From positions 1 to 63,505 of the forward strand of contig JACPHN010000190.1 of the NCBI GenBank assembly GCA_016188575.1: a stretch of DNA of 63,505 bases, read 5' to 3'. The translations under genes and the position numbers were made by a program. Numbering within the stretch: the stretch's first letter is position 1; each line of letters begins with the position of its first letter. The DNA is from Candidatus Schekmanbacteria bacterium. Lineage in GTDB: Bacteria; CSSED10-310; JACPHN01. Below the pieces are notes generated by a model. The model saw only the letters and a list, made by a program, of their open reading frames with translations. It did no database searches and was not told the DNA's origin. Below are positions 8,844 to 17,393 of the stretch, in pieces.

Positions 8844-9431
8844 CTATCTGTCTGCGAGCTCGGCTTCGCCGACGAGGCCGCCTGCCCAACGCTCACCGGA
8901 CGCCAGGTCAGGGGTCGGGACCACCGACTCGACGGCGAAAGCCTCCTCGGCGGTCGCGCGGCGGTACTGACCCGTCGCGGCGTCGATCGCGAAGGAGTCA
9001 TTAATTTGGTACCGCGCCACCGTGGCGCCGGAATCGTCGGTGACGACGACGCGCAGGAAAACGTGGCGCATGCTGGTGCGCACGCCTTCATCCGGGACCA
9101 CCACAGTGACGCTATCCTGGGGCAGGATGAGCTGGCTGCGCAAGAGCGGCGCGTCTGAAAGCGGATCGGCACCGTCGGCGTAGACTTCCAACCGGAGAGG
9201 CTGATCGGCGTTGGATTGGATTTCCAGCACAAGCTCGGACCGACCGTCACGATCCTCGATGGCGGTGAGGTGAGCTTCGAGCGGTTCGGCGGGGGACGAG
9301 GCGCGCGCTGCGGGGATGGCGAGGTGAGACGCCGCAAGCAGTGCCAGCGAAGTGATGGCAGCGACCGCGGGGAGGCGCAGACACTGGCGGGTAGCTTGGG
9401 GCCTTGGTGTGACCTGGTGTGAGCCGTTCAT
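8844..9431 (-). CDS. small secreted protein, partner of the metalloprotease
   Basis: 195 residues. The ATG at 9431 is preceded by an AGGAAAC ribosome-binding site; the longer frame upstream has no such signal. After a long signal peptide (to about residue 44, ending AIPAARA) the mature part is beta-rich, with EAHLTAIEDRDGRSELVLEI and FLRVVVTDDSGATVARYQI segments, then an acidic tail. I do not recognise the family. Its position directly before a secreted metalloprotease, and the analogous arrangement at 27953-30139, suggest an accessory, inhibitor or substrate role. Confidence 0.65.
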   Translation of the reverse strand: MNGSHQVTPRPQATRQCLRLPAVAAITSLALLAASHLAIPAARASSPAEPLEAHLTAIEDRDGRSELVLEIQSNADQPLRLEVYADGADPLSDAPLLRSQLILPQDSVTVVVPDEGVRTSMRHVFLRVVVTDDSGATVARYQINDSFAIDAATGQYRRATAEEAFAVESVVPTPDLASGERWAGGLVGEAELADR

Positions 9432-9832
9432 GCCTTGTTTCCTTTCGTGCCTGGAAGTAGCGGGTGTCAGTTGCGGTCCGACTGCCGGACCGCTGCTTCC
9501 ACTTGCGACAATCGTGCCAGAGCGGCTGGTCCTGGCATAACGACGCTCGCAACGCTGGCCGAACGCACGCCAGGTGGGCAGGGGAGACCAGTCGAAGTGG
9601 GCGGACCCCAGGATTTGCGCGCGTATTGGGGCGAACCTTGGCGCAGCGACACAACAACCTCGCCCTCCGTCCCTCCCGCGCTGGCGGCGGGCGGTGCGGC
9701 GGGAGGTCTTCGTGATGTGCTTTCCGCGCAGCTCGCAGGCGAACAGGCGGCGGATTCGGGGCGTTGCGCGCCGCGCTCCTCGGCGCGATACTCCGCACCC
9801 AAAATCCACCTTACCTTACCCGAGACCACCCG
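9432..9832. other. divergent intergenic region
   Basis: 401 bases between the divergent secreted-protein gene and the DegT aminotransferase gene. No known element or convincing promoter pair was identified. Long open frames here are composition-driven. Confidence 0.4.
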
Positions 9833-10990
9833 ATGCGCCGAACCGACTACTTACCCTTTGGCCGACCTGATTTCACGGATGCCGAAATCGACGCCGTTAC
9901 TCGCGTCATCCGCAGTGGGTGGGTCGGCATGGGACCCGAGACGATCGCCTTCGAGAAAGAGCTCACCGCGTTTTTCGGTGCCGGTGACGTGGTCACGGTA
10001 AGCTCTTGCTCGGCGGCGCTGTTTCTGTCCTTGCGCGTGCTCGGCATCGGCCCGGGCGACGAGGTCATCTGCCCGAGCCTGACCTGGTGCAGCTCCGCGA
10101 ACGCGGCCAAGTTTCTCGGGGCGGAGGTAGTCTTTTGTGACGTCGACGCGGAGACGCTGTGCGTTACGGCGCGCACCGTGGCGCCACACCTGACGGAGCG
10201 CACGCGCGCCGTGATCGTCGTTCACTTCGGAGGGCTGCCGGCCGATATCACCGCAATCCGCGCCGGGCTCCCGGACCACGTAGCCCTTGTGGAAGACGCC
10301 GCGCACGCCTTGCCCGCGCGCTTTGCGGACGGTTCGCGCGTGGGAGCTTCCGAGAACCTGACGTGCTTCAGTTTCTACGCCAACAAGAACCTCTCGACCG
10401 GGGAGGGCGGCGCGATCGCCGTGCGCGACGCGGCAGTCGCCCGGCGGCTCCGCTCGCTGCGCCTCCACGGGCTCGACGCCGACGCCTGGGCGCGCTACTC
10501 GCAAAAGAACACGATCGTCGCCGCCGCGCCGCTTTCCGAGCTCGGTTACAAGATGAACTACACCGACTTGCAGGCGAGTCTCGGACGCGTTCAACTGCGC
10601 CGCCTCGCATCGCTTCAGAAGCGCCGCGCCGACATCGCCCAGTGCTACGTCGAGCGGCTCCCCGACGCGCTAGACGGCGTGCGCTTTCAGGCCGGGGTTC
10701 TGGAGGAGCGCCATGCCCGCCACCTCTTCCTCGTCCTGCTCCCCGAGCACCTCCGCGGTGCTCCGCGCCAGCAGCTCATCCGCGCCCTGCGTGAGGAGAA
10801 CATCGGCGTTGCTGTCCATTACATGCCGCTTCACCTCATGCCGCTGTATGGGCCGAGCGCCTCGCTACCCGTAACCGAGGACATCGCGGAGCGCGTGCTC
10901 ACGCTGCCGATCAGCGCCAGCATGGACCTCGGTGACGCGCAGAGCGTCGTGGACGCCATAAGCCGCATTGCCACGGGCAGCCTGTCCTGA
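9833..10990 (+). CDS. DegT/DnrJ/EryC1/StrS-family PLP aminotransferase
   Basis: 385 residues from the ATG at 9833. Hallmarks: the N-terminal FGRPDFTDAEIDAV, the substrate and PLP pocket VSSCSAALFLSL, VEDAAHALPA with the pyridine-binding Asp155, and the Schiff-base lysine Lys185 in FYANKNLSTGEGG. These enzymes transaminate keto-sugars (typically NDP-4-keto or 3-keto sugars) to aminosugars for O-antigen, capsule or glycan synthesis. With the FkbH/ACP/GNAT genes 2.4 kb upstream, the amino group it installs could be the acylation site. The longer frame from 9764 is rejected because the family starts near MRRTDYLPFGRP. Confidence 0.9.
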   Translation: MRRTDYLPFGRPDFTDAEIDAVTRVIRSGWVGMGPETIAFEKELTAFFGAGDVVTVSSCSAALFLSLRVLGIGPGDEVICPSLTWCSSANAAKFLGAEVVFCDVDAETLCVTARTVAPHLTERTRAVIVVHFGGLPADITAIRAGLPDHVALVEDAAHALPARFADGSRVGASENLTCFSFYANKNLSTGEGGAIAVRDAAVARRLRSLRLHGLDADAWARYSQKNTIVAAAPLSELGYKMNYTDLQASLGRVQLRRLASLQKRRADIAQCYVERLPDALDGVRFQAGVLEERHARHLFLVLLPEHLRGAPRQQLIRALREENIGVAVHYMPLHLMPLYGPSASLPVTEDIAERVLTLPISASMDLGDAQSVVDAISRIATGSLS

Positions 10991-11052
10991 CGGGACCCGC
11001 GAGCCTTGCATGGCAACACCCATGCCGCCATCGCGTTTTTTGACATCGGGCG

Positions 11053-11336
11053 CGCGGAGGGGCGCGATTTGTCGCGCCCGGTCGTCGCGGCCGGCAATCG
11101 GGGCGGGTCATTCTCGGCCAGATGAGCCCCGGCCAGGCATTGGGGCGCGATTCATCGCGCCCGGTCGTCGCGGCCGGTAATCGGGGCGGATCATTCTCGG
11201 CCAGGTGATCCCCAGCCCGGCATTGGGGCGCGATCTATCGCGCCCGGTCGTCGCGGCCGGTAATCGGGGCGGATCATTTTCGGCCAGATGATCCCCGGCC
11301 CGGCATTGGGGCGCGATCTATCGCGCCCCTCCGCGC
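11053..11336. repeat. array of an 83-bp palindromic repeat (family A)
   Basis: Three full 83-bp units begin at 11059, 11142 and 11225, and a terminal partial unit at 11308. Each unit has a hairpin of the form GGGGCGCGAT-nn-ATCGCGCCC, then a spacer with a second inverted repeat (GGATCAT...ATGATCC around a 10-base loop). The left boundary CGCGGAGGGGCGCG is the exact reverse complement of the right boundary CGCGCCCCTCCGCG, so the whole array is bounded by inverted repeats. It fills the gap between convergent genes. A one-unit copy occurs at 50024-50137, again between convergent genes. Confidence 0.85.
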
Positions 11337-14300
11337 TCATTCGTGGCCACGTTTCTCACGCGCGCCCGTAAGCTCGGCCGCCAGGTCCCGGCCACTCGTG
11401 TCAAGGGCCGCAAGCAGCGGGGCCACACGGGGGAGCGCGCCAAAGGCGGCCCGCATGCCGGCGGGAACCGCCGCAAGCGCCTCCAGGAACAGTGACGCCG
11501 CGCGCCTTCTGGCCGCCGCCGCCTCTGCCGCACCACCGCCGGCCGCCGCCAAGGCGCGGTGGCGCAACCACTCGAGCAGGTACGCCGACCGCACGTTTCC
11601 ACGCCGGTGCGCCATTTCGTTGGCGCGGCCGAGCAAATCCAGGGCCTGTCGAGCCGCCTCCGGCGCGACCTGCGGCCCGGCCAGCAGGGCTTCGGCCACA
11701 AGGAGCGCGACCTCCACCGAGGTCTCGCTGTCCACCTGTGCCGCGGGCGAATCGAGAAAAGCGAGCAGCGTCGCGAGCGTTCCGGGAGCTGCCTCGGCCT
11801 CGCTGCAATAGAGCCAGGCCAGGGACACCATTTCCACGGAACGGTAGCCAATGGCTGCGGCCGCCTCGCGCGCATGCCGCCAACTGACCACCGCGGCGTC
11901 CCCTTGTCCGGCATTCCAGTGGATTTCCGCCAGCTTTTCGCGGCACTCCGCGGCGGCAAACAGGTCGCCGTGTTGCTCCGCCAGCAAGAGTGACCGTTCG
12001 ATGTCGTCCCGCGCGCCAGCAAGGGCCCCACAATCGGCTCGCAATGCTCCGCGGGTGTAGAGCGACCAGACCAGGTCCCGGGGATGGCGCAGCGCCTCGT
12101 GCCGGGCGACTACGCGCGCGGCGCCGTCGAGCGCCACACGCAGCTCGCCGAGCTCGCGAAGCACGATGGCGCGGTTGTTTTCCTGGCGCAGGCCGGCGAG
12201 CTCGTCGCCGATGGCCAGGCTGGTGGCGGCGGCCTCGTCGAAGGCCGCCAACGCCCGTGGCAAGGCGCCGCGCTCCACAAGCAGCGCGCCGGTATTCCCG
12301 AGGACCGTCGCCAGAGCGCGGCGATCACCGATGCCACGGTAGATCTCGCGGGTGCGCTCGTAAAGGGCCTCGGCATCGTCCAGGTTCCCGGCGCGGAAGT
12401 GGAAGAGCGCGAGGTTCCCCAGAACCGTCGCGGCGCCGCGCCGATCCGGCAGCTTTGCGCAGAGCTCGAGCGCTTCCGCGCAGCGCGCACTGGCCGCTTC
12501 CGTGCGCCCGGTTTCCTGCAACACCAGGACAGAAAACGTCAGGCTCTCGGCCAGTTGCGCGTGGGCGCCCGCCGCGCGTGCTCCCGCGATCGCTTCGTCG
12601 AGGTGCCGGAGGCTCGCCGCGGGATCACCTTGCCGCCAGCTCGCGACGCCGGCGCAGCCGTGTGCGCGATGCCGCGCCGGCGCAGCGGCGTCGTCCGCGG
12701 TGACCGCGATTGCCGCCAGCGCGCTGCGGGACGCGTCGGCGTACTGCTGCACGCGCAGGTGAACGTACGCCGCGTCGAGCAAGCAGCCGATCGTCCCGGC
12801 AGCGTCCCTGGAGTGCTCGGCAATACGCGTCGCCGCCGTCAGGTCGGCGAGCGCCCCCGGCGCATCGCCCGCGAGATCGCGCACCTCAGCCCGCCTTCTC
12901 AGAATGTCCGCGCGCGCTCGCAGCTCGCTGGTCGGGAGAAGCTCGAGCGCCCGCGAGAGATAGCGCTCGGATTCCGCCAGGGCCGCTGCCTCTTGTGCTC
13001 GGGCCGCGGCCTGCAGGTAGGCTTCCCGAGCCTCGGACGCATGACCGCCCAGATCCCAGTGCCGCGCTTGCTCGGCCCAACCGCCGCGCGCCCCGGCAGG
13101 GGCCGCCGCCAACCACTCCGCCACCCCCACGTGCAGCCCCCGCTTCCGTCTCACCTCGATCCGCTCGTACGCGACCTCGCGAAGCTGATCGTGCACAAAG
13201 GTCAGCTCGCCGCCGCCGGCGTCTTCGAGGATAGCGCTGCGGAGCAAGTCGCTGAGCGCCCGATACAGCTCTCCGGAAGTCTGCCCGGCGACCTCTTCAA
13301 GCAACTGAGCATCCACGCGGCGCCCCGCGACCGCCGCCAGCTCGAGCACGCTGGTGGTCTCCGGGGCGAGCCGCGCGAGCCTGCCGGCGATGAGGTCGTG
13401 GAGGCCCCGCGGTATGGGCAACGACGCGTAGGACGTCGCGCGGGCAGCCTCGCCGACCTCGACAACCTCCCAGATCCCCCGACCCGACCGCCTCAAGTAG
13501 CCTTCTTCCACCGCGGCCCGCAGATACTGCGCGGCGTAGAACGGATTTCCTCCCGAAACCTCGCACAAGAACTGCACCAGGTGCCGGGGTTCGTAGTCGA
13601 GGGCCAGCATGTCGAAAACCATCGCGCTCAGCGCCGGAGCATCGATGGCGCGCATGAGGCAGCTATTGACTCCCGGTCTGCGGCGTGCCTCGGCAAGAGC
13701 GGCGGGCTCTTCCTCGAGCCGATACGCCACCGCGACGACCACGCGGGCATAGGAGTCAGTCGGGCTGGCGGCCACGAAGGACAGAAAGGCCAGGGACAAC
13801 TCGTCGAGCCACTGCGCGTCGTCGAGCAGGACGACAAGGGGCCCGTCCTCGGCAAGCGCGCGCAGGAGCTCGCGCAGGGCGAGAAAGAGCCGTGTCCGCG
13901 CGGCAGCGACGGGCAGCGGCGCGGGTTCGCGGTAGCGCGCGAAGCCGGGGACGAGGTGGAGGCGCGGCTCGAATGCCGCGAGAAGTGGCGCCGCGTCTCC
14001 GAGAAGCCGGGCCGTCTCCTCCTGGCCAAGCAGTGCGCACCGCTCGGCGGCGAGCTCCAGGACCGGCCGCCAGGCGCCAAGCAAGGAGCTACCGGCGCCC
14101 GTCCCCGCCCCGGCACCGTCGCCGGCACGGGTGCCTCCGACCTCGTGGCACGGACCGCGCGGCACGCTCGTGCCGACGACCGCAACCCGCTGCTGAGTCA
14201 GCAGGCGCACGAGCTCCAGCAGCACCCGCGTCTTGCCGATGCCGCTCTCACCAGCCAGGAGCGCGAGGGTTCCCGGAGTCGCGACAAGCTGCGCCTGCTC

Positions 14301-15428
14301 ACACAGCGCCATCAGCATGCGCAGCTCCTCCGCGCGGCCATGGAATCCGGTACGGTACAAGTAGGCGCGCGGCTGCGGGTACGGGAGCGGCGGGCGGCGG
14401 CGACCGCCTTGTGCCGCGGCCAGCAAGGACCCCACGTCCCGGCCGTAGCCGATTCGCTCTCGCGGGCTCTTGGCGAGCAGCCGAAGCACGATCGCTTCCA
14501 GCTCCGGGCTGACCCCGCCGACACGATAGCTCGGAGGAACCGGACTGTGGCGCAGGTGCCCCTGGAGGATCTCGTGCGAGCGTGCGCTCCGGAACGGCGT
14601 CGATCCGGTCAGTGCCTCGTACAGGATGCAGCCCAGCGAGTACAGGTCCGCGCGCGCGTCGACGAGCTCGCCGCGAATCTGCTCCGGGGCCATGTAGGGA
14701 AGGGTCCCGACGGCTTGAACCTCCGAAAACAGGAGCTCGCGGTCCTCCGCGCCGGCGAAAAAGCTGGCGATACCGAAGTCGAACAGAACCGGCAGGCCGT
14801 CGGCGCTCACGATGACGTTGGCGGGCTTGAGGTCGCGATGGACGATGCCTTCGCCGTGGACGTATTCGAGCACCTCGCAGAGTGCGATGAAAAGGGAAAG
14901 GACCTCGCTGAGGTTTGCCGGCGAGATCGCCGGTCTGGGAGCGGCGGACGCGAGCTCCGGCGCTCTTGCGGAATCAACGTCGTGGGGGGTCGTTGGGGGC
15001 AGCCCGGCAGCCGGACGGGTCGAGCCGCAGTCGGTAGGCGCCGTCTTGGCGGCAGCGAGGTGTACGAAGTGCGCGGCGAGCGTCTTGCCGGGCAAGAGCT
15101 CCATGGCGTACCACGGCATCCCTTCCTGCTCGCCGGTCTCCAGAACGCGCACGACGCCCGGGTGGCAAACGCGCAAGAGCGCATCTGCTTCCCGGCGGAT
15201 CGCGCGCGCCACCGGCGGTGCCGACACCTTGAGCGTCTTGAGCGCGACCAGGGCGCCCGAACGTACATCGCGCGCCTTGTACACGGCGCCCATGCCGCCT
15301 GTGCCGATCACTTCCAACAGCGCGTAGTGAGCGATGCTGTCCATGTTCGGCCTGGCTGCCCTGCCCACGGCGGCGCCGGTCGCTTCACTCGATTCAGTCG
15401 TAGCGCGATCCTTCCGCGAGAACGTCAC
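11337..15428 (-). CDS. Ser/Thr protein kinase fused to AAA-type ATPase and TPR repeats
   Basis: 1363 residues. The kinase domain (about 30-350) has the glycine loop IGTGGMGAVYKA, catalytic VHRDLKPANV, the DFG motif (LFDFGIASFF) and PYMAPEQIRG; a ~70-residue Pro/Ala-rich insertion lies between the lobes. An AAA/signal-transduction ATPase follows with Walker A GESGIGKTR (about 395) and Walker B VVLLDDAQWLDEL (about 540). The remaining ~600 residues are alanine-rich helical TPR repeats. This PknK-like architecture senses signals through the TPR part and phosphorylates partners. Its start overlaps the end of the upstream NtrC-like regulator gene by 35 bases, so the regulator is the obvious partner. 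ATG15428 is used; the ATG at 15344 just before the kinase fold is an alternative. Confidence 0.9.
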   Translation of the reverse strand: MTFSRKDRATTESSEATGAAVGRAARPNMDSIAHYALLEVIGTGGMGAVYKARDVRSGALVALKTLKVSAPPVARAIRREADALLRVCHPGVVRVLETGEQEGMPWYAMELLPGKTLAAHFVHLAAAKTAPTDCGSTRPAAGLPPTTPHDVDSARAPELASAAPRPAISPANLSEVLSLFIALCEVLEYVHGEGIVHRDLKPANVIVSADGLPVLFDFGIASFFAGAEDRELLFSEVQAVGTLPYMAPEQIRGELVDARADLYSLGCILYEALTGSTPFRSARSHEILQGHLRHSPVPPSYRVGGVSPELEAIVLRLLAKSPRERIGYGRDVGSLLAAAQGGRRRPPLPYPQPRAYLYRTGFHGRAEELRMLMALCEQAQLVATPGTLALLAGESGIGKTRVLLELVRLLTQQRVAVVGTSVPRGPCHEVGGTRAGDGAGAGTGAGSSLLGAWRPVLELAAERCALLGQEETARLLGDAAPLLAAFEPRLHLVPGFARYREPAPLPVAAARTRLFLALRELLRALAEDGPLVVLLDDAQWLDELSLAFLSFVAASPTDSYARVVVAVAYRLEEEPAALAEARRRPGVNSCLMRAIDAPALSAMVFDMLALDYEPRHLVQFLCEVSGGNPFYAAQYLRAAVEEGYLRRSGRGIWEVVEVGEAARATSYASLPIPRGLHDLIAGRLARLAPETTSVLELAAVAGRRVDAQLLEEVAGQTSGELYRALSDLLRSAILEDAGGGELTFVHDQLREVAYERIEVRRKRGLHVGVAEWLAAAPAGARGGWAEQARHWDLGGHASEAREAYLQAAARAQEAAALAESERYLSRALELLPTSELRARADILRRRAEVRDLAGDAPGALADLTAATRIAEHSRDAAGTIGCLLDAAYVHLRVQQYADASRSALAAIAVTADDAAAPARHRAHGCAGVASWRQGDPAASLRHLDEAIAGARAAGAHAQLAESLTFSVLVLQETGRTEAASARCAEALELCAKLPDRRGAATVLGNLALFHFRAGNLDDAEALYERTREIYRGIGDRRALATVLGNTGALLVERGALPRALAAFDEAAATSLAIGDELAGLRQENNRAIVLRELGELRVALDGAARVVARHEALRHPRDLVWSLYTRGALRADCGALAGARDDIERSLLLAEQHGDLFAAAECREKLAEIHWNAGQGDAAVVSWRHAREAAAAIGYRSVEMVSLAWLYCSEAEAAPGTLATLLAFLDSPAAQVDSETSVEVALLVAEALLAGPQVAPEAARQALDLLGRANEMAHRRGNVRSAYLLEWLRHRALAAAGGGAAEAAAARRRAASLFLEALAAVPAGMRAAFGALPRVAPLLAALDTSGRDLAAELTGAREKRGHE

Positions 15429-17076
15429 GGACGCTCAAGCCGGCCCTGCGGAGCGACCACATCAGCGAGTGATAGGTCATGCCGAGCGACTTCGCCGCCG
15501 CGGTGGCGTAGCCGTGGGTGCGAATTGCCTGCTTGATGAGCTCGAGCTCCGCGTTCGCCGGCGGTACGGTGCCGCCGTTGGCAGCCGCCTCGGCCGCACC
15601 GGGCCGGCCGGCAATCTGCGTCCCCGCCGGCAGCACCACCTGCATCGGGGCTGAAGGCTCCGGACGGCGCAGCGACTGGAGCTGCAGATGGCGGTCGTCG
15701 AGACTTCGGGCTCCGGGCGGAGCCAACAACACGGCCCGATTGATCGTCTGCGCGAGGCCGCGGACGTTGCCCGAGCGCGACCAGTCGTGCTGCATCAGAC
15801 GCGTCATTGCGCCATCGGTAAGCGCGTCAATATCACTCCGACCGGCGCGCTCGCGCGCGGCCGCGAGAAACCGGCGCGCCAGCCCGGGGATGTCGGCGGG
15901 CCGGTCACTGAGCGGCGGAAGATCGATCACCACCTCACTGATGCGCCAGTACAGATCCTCACGGAAGGTCCCCGCGGCCACGCGCCCTTCCAGGTCCTCG
16001 TTGGTCGCAGCGATGACCTGGATGTCCGCGGACTCCTCATCGCTGCTTCCCAGCGCCGAGAAGCGCCCCGTTTCGATCAAGCGCAGCAGATGCTGCTGCA
16101 GATCCGCCGGCATCGACCCGATCTCGTCGATGAAAAGCGTGCCGCCGTCGGCGAGCCGCGCCTTCCCCGGTCGCCCCCGCGGCGGCGCGTTGACGTAGCC
16201 CGAGTGCGGGGCATAGCCGAACAGCTCGGCGGAAAGCGTTTCCGCGGAGGCGACGCGAGAGCAGTCCAGGACGACGAAGGGGCCGCGCCCGCGAACACAA
16301 GCGTAGTGGTAAGCCTGCGCGAGAAAGCTCTTCCCGGACCCCGTCGGCCCGAGAAAAAGCAGCCCGACGCGGCTCGACCGTGAGACCCGGCTCAACGGCC
16401 GGAGGACGTTTTCAATGAACCAGGGATCGCGGGATTCGTAGTCGCCCAGCGCAAACCGCGCCGCCGACGCCGATTCCAGATCCCTGAGGCGCTCGCGGGA
16501 AACGTCCAGGTCCCGTTCGACCCGCTGCAGGTAGCGCAAGACGTTCAGGTTGCGCTGGGCAATTTCCGTGATGTCGACCATCAAGTCGACGTCCTCGTGC
16601 GCAAATGGAGCGACGGTAGCGGTGCGGTGAGCGTAGACGCAGCCCGCGAACTGCCTCCCCCGCTGCTCGGCGGTCACGTCCCACCAAAACAGGGGAACGG
16701 CGAGCACGCTACCGACGTCATGCAGTCGCAGGCTGGCCGAGGTGAGCTCCAGAGGCGAGTCCGCCGTGCTCAGCACCGGAGACAGCGAGCTGCGGACGCG
16801 ATCGATGACTGATAGCGACCCGCGCAAGGCGATCTGCCGATGGTTGAGCAGGGCGCCGCCGCTGGCGTAGGCCGTCCAGCTTCCGGCCTCGCCGTTCCAC
16901 AGCGAGACGAAAGCTTCACTTGCCGCGAGGGCAGCACGAGTCATTTCGACGAAGTCGCCGAGCGCCGCCTCCCAGGCGGACCCGGTGAGCAGGTCCCGGC
17001 GCAGGATCGCCCGCAGCGCCGCCAGGTGGCGCGCCGCCGTGCTTGTTTCCATCTCGCCTGAAAAATCGCCTGCCAC
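15394..17076 (-). CDS. NtrC-like AAA+ regulator lacking the GAFTGA motif, with GAF-like and Fis-type HTH domains
   Basis: 560 residues. Residues ~20-180 look like a GAF sensor domain, followed by a coiled linker. The AAA+ core has Walker A GPTGSGKS (243-250), Walker B GGTLFIDEIG (311-320) and the arginine-finger region FREDLYWRI. Where sigma54 activators have GAFTGA, this protein has SGYVNA within ELFGYAPHSGYVNAPP, so it probably cannot remodel sigma54-RNA polymerase in the standard way. The C-terminus is a Fis-type helix-turn-helix (IKQAIRTHGYATAAAKSLGM). Coupled to the kinase gene by overlap, it may be a kinase-controlled DNA-binding ATPase. Alternative start: ATG at 17052. Confidence 0.85.
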   Translation of the reverse strand: MAGDFSGEMETSTAARHLAALRAILRRDLLTGSAWEAALGDFVEMTRAALAASEAFVSLWNGEAGSWTAYASGGALLNHRQIALRGSLSVIDRVRSSLSPVLSTADSPLELTSASLRLHDVGSVLAVPLFWWDVTAEQRGRQFAGCVYAHRTATVAPFAHEDVDLMVDITEIAQRNLNVLRYLQRVERDLDVSRERLRDLESASAARFALGDYESRDPWFIENVLRPLSRVSRSSRVGLLFLGPTGSGKSFLAQAYHYACVRGRGPFVVLDCSRVASAETLSAELFGYAPHSGYVNAPPRGRPGKARLADGGTLFIDEIGSMPADLQQHLLRLIETGRFSALGSSDEESADIQVIAATNEDLEGRVAAGTFREDLYWRISEVVIDLPPLSDRPADIPGLARRFLAAARERAGRSDIDALTDGAMTRLMQHDWSRSGNVRGLAQTINRAVLLAPPGARSLDDRHLQLQSLRRPEPSAPMQVVLPAGTQIAGRPGAAEAAANGGTVPPANAELELIKQAIRTHGYATAAAKSLGMTYHSLMWSLRRAGLSVRDVLAEGSRYD

Positions 17077-17129
17077 CGTCGTTCTCCACTGTGCAGGTTC
17101 TTAGCGCGCCCACGCGGCGGAGGCAAGAT

Positions 17130-17260
17130 GCGAAGACCCCCCAACTCACCTCCCCCCGCTTGCGGGAGGAGGGATGGTGCCGCGACGTCCCCCGCATGCG
17201 GGAGGAGGCACGGAGGGGGACGCTGCCGCCCCGACGCCGAACGGGTGGTGAATTCAGGCA
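17130..17260. repeat. cluster of C-rich hairpins (family B) plus a ~45-bp dispersed element (family D)
   Basis: Two hairpins occur here, CCCCGCTTGCGGGAGG near 17146 and CCCCGCATGCGGGAGG near 17189. They are followed at 17211-17258 by the element containing CGCTGCCGCCCCGACGCCGA and ending GAATTCAGG. Related copies of the latter lie at 23386-23432 and 38522-38570. The cluster sits between divergent genes, upstream of the promoter at 17272. Confidence 0.6.
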
Positions 17261-17271
17261 CAGGAATAACC

Positions 17272-17301
17272 TTGACAATCATTGGCTGAGCCGGTTATAA
17301 G
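17272..17301 (+). promoter_or_regulatory. sigma70-type promoter for the oppDF-exb-tonB run
   Basis: TTGACA (17272-17277) and TATAAG (17296-17301) are separated by 18 bases, a near-consensus pair. The first gene in the same direction starts at 17394, leaving a leader of roughly 85 bases. This is the strongest promoter-like sequence between 17.0 and 17.4 kb. Confidence 0.6.
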
Positions 17302-17393
17302 CCAAGGCCACATTTTGCGTATTGGTGCGATCTCCGGATACGCGTGCAAGCACCGGTGCCATCGCTTTTTCCACTCAACACCCAGTCTGGCCT

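Noticed and set aside
8844-9809. Long version (321 residues) of the secreted partner protein
   Set aside because: The ATG at 9431 has a good ribosome-binding site and begins a clean signal peptide; the upstream extension is Arg-rich noise.
11053-11336. CRISPR array
   Set aside because: The spacers are nearly identical to each other and the palindromes are part of an 83-bp tandem unit; no cas genes are nearby.
12084-15536. 1150-residue plus-strand ORF opposite the kinase gene
   Set aside because: It is an antisense shadow caused by high GC3; the minus strand encodes unmistakable kinase and ATPase motifs.
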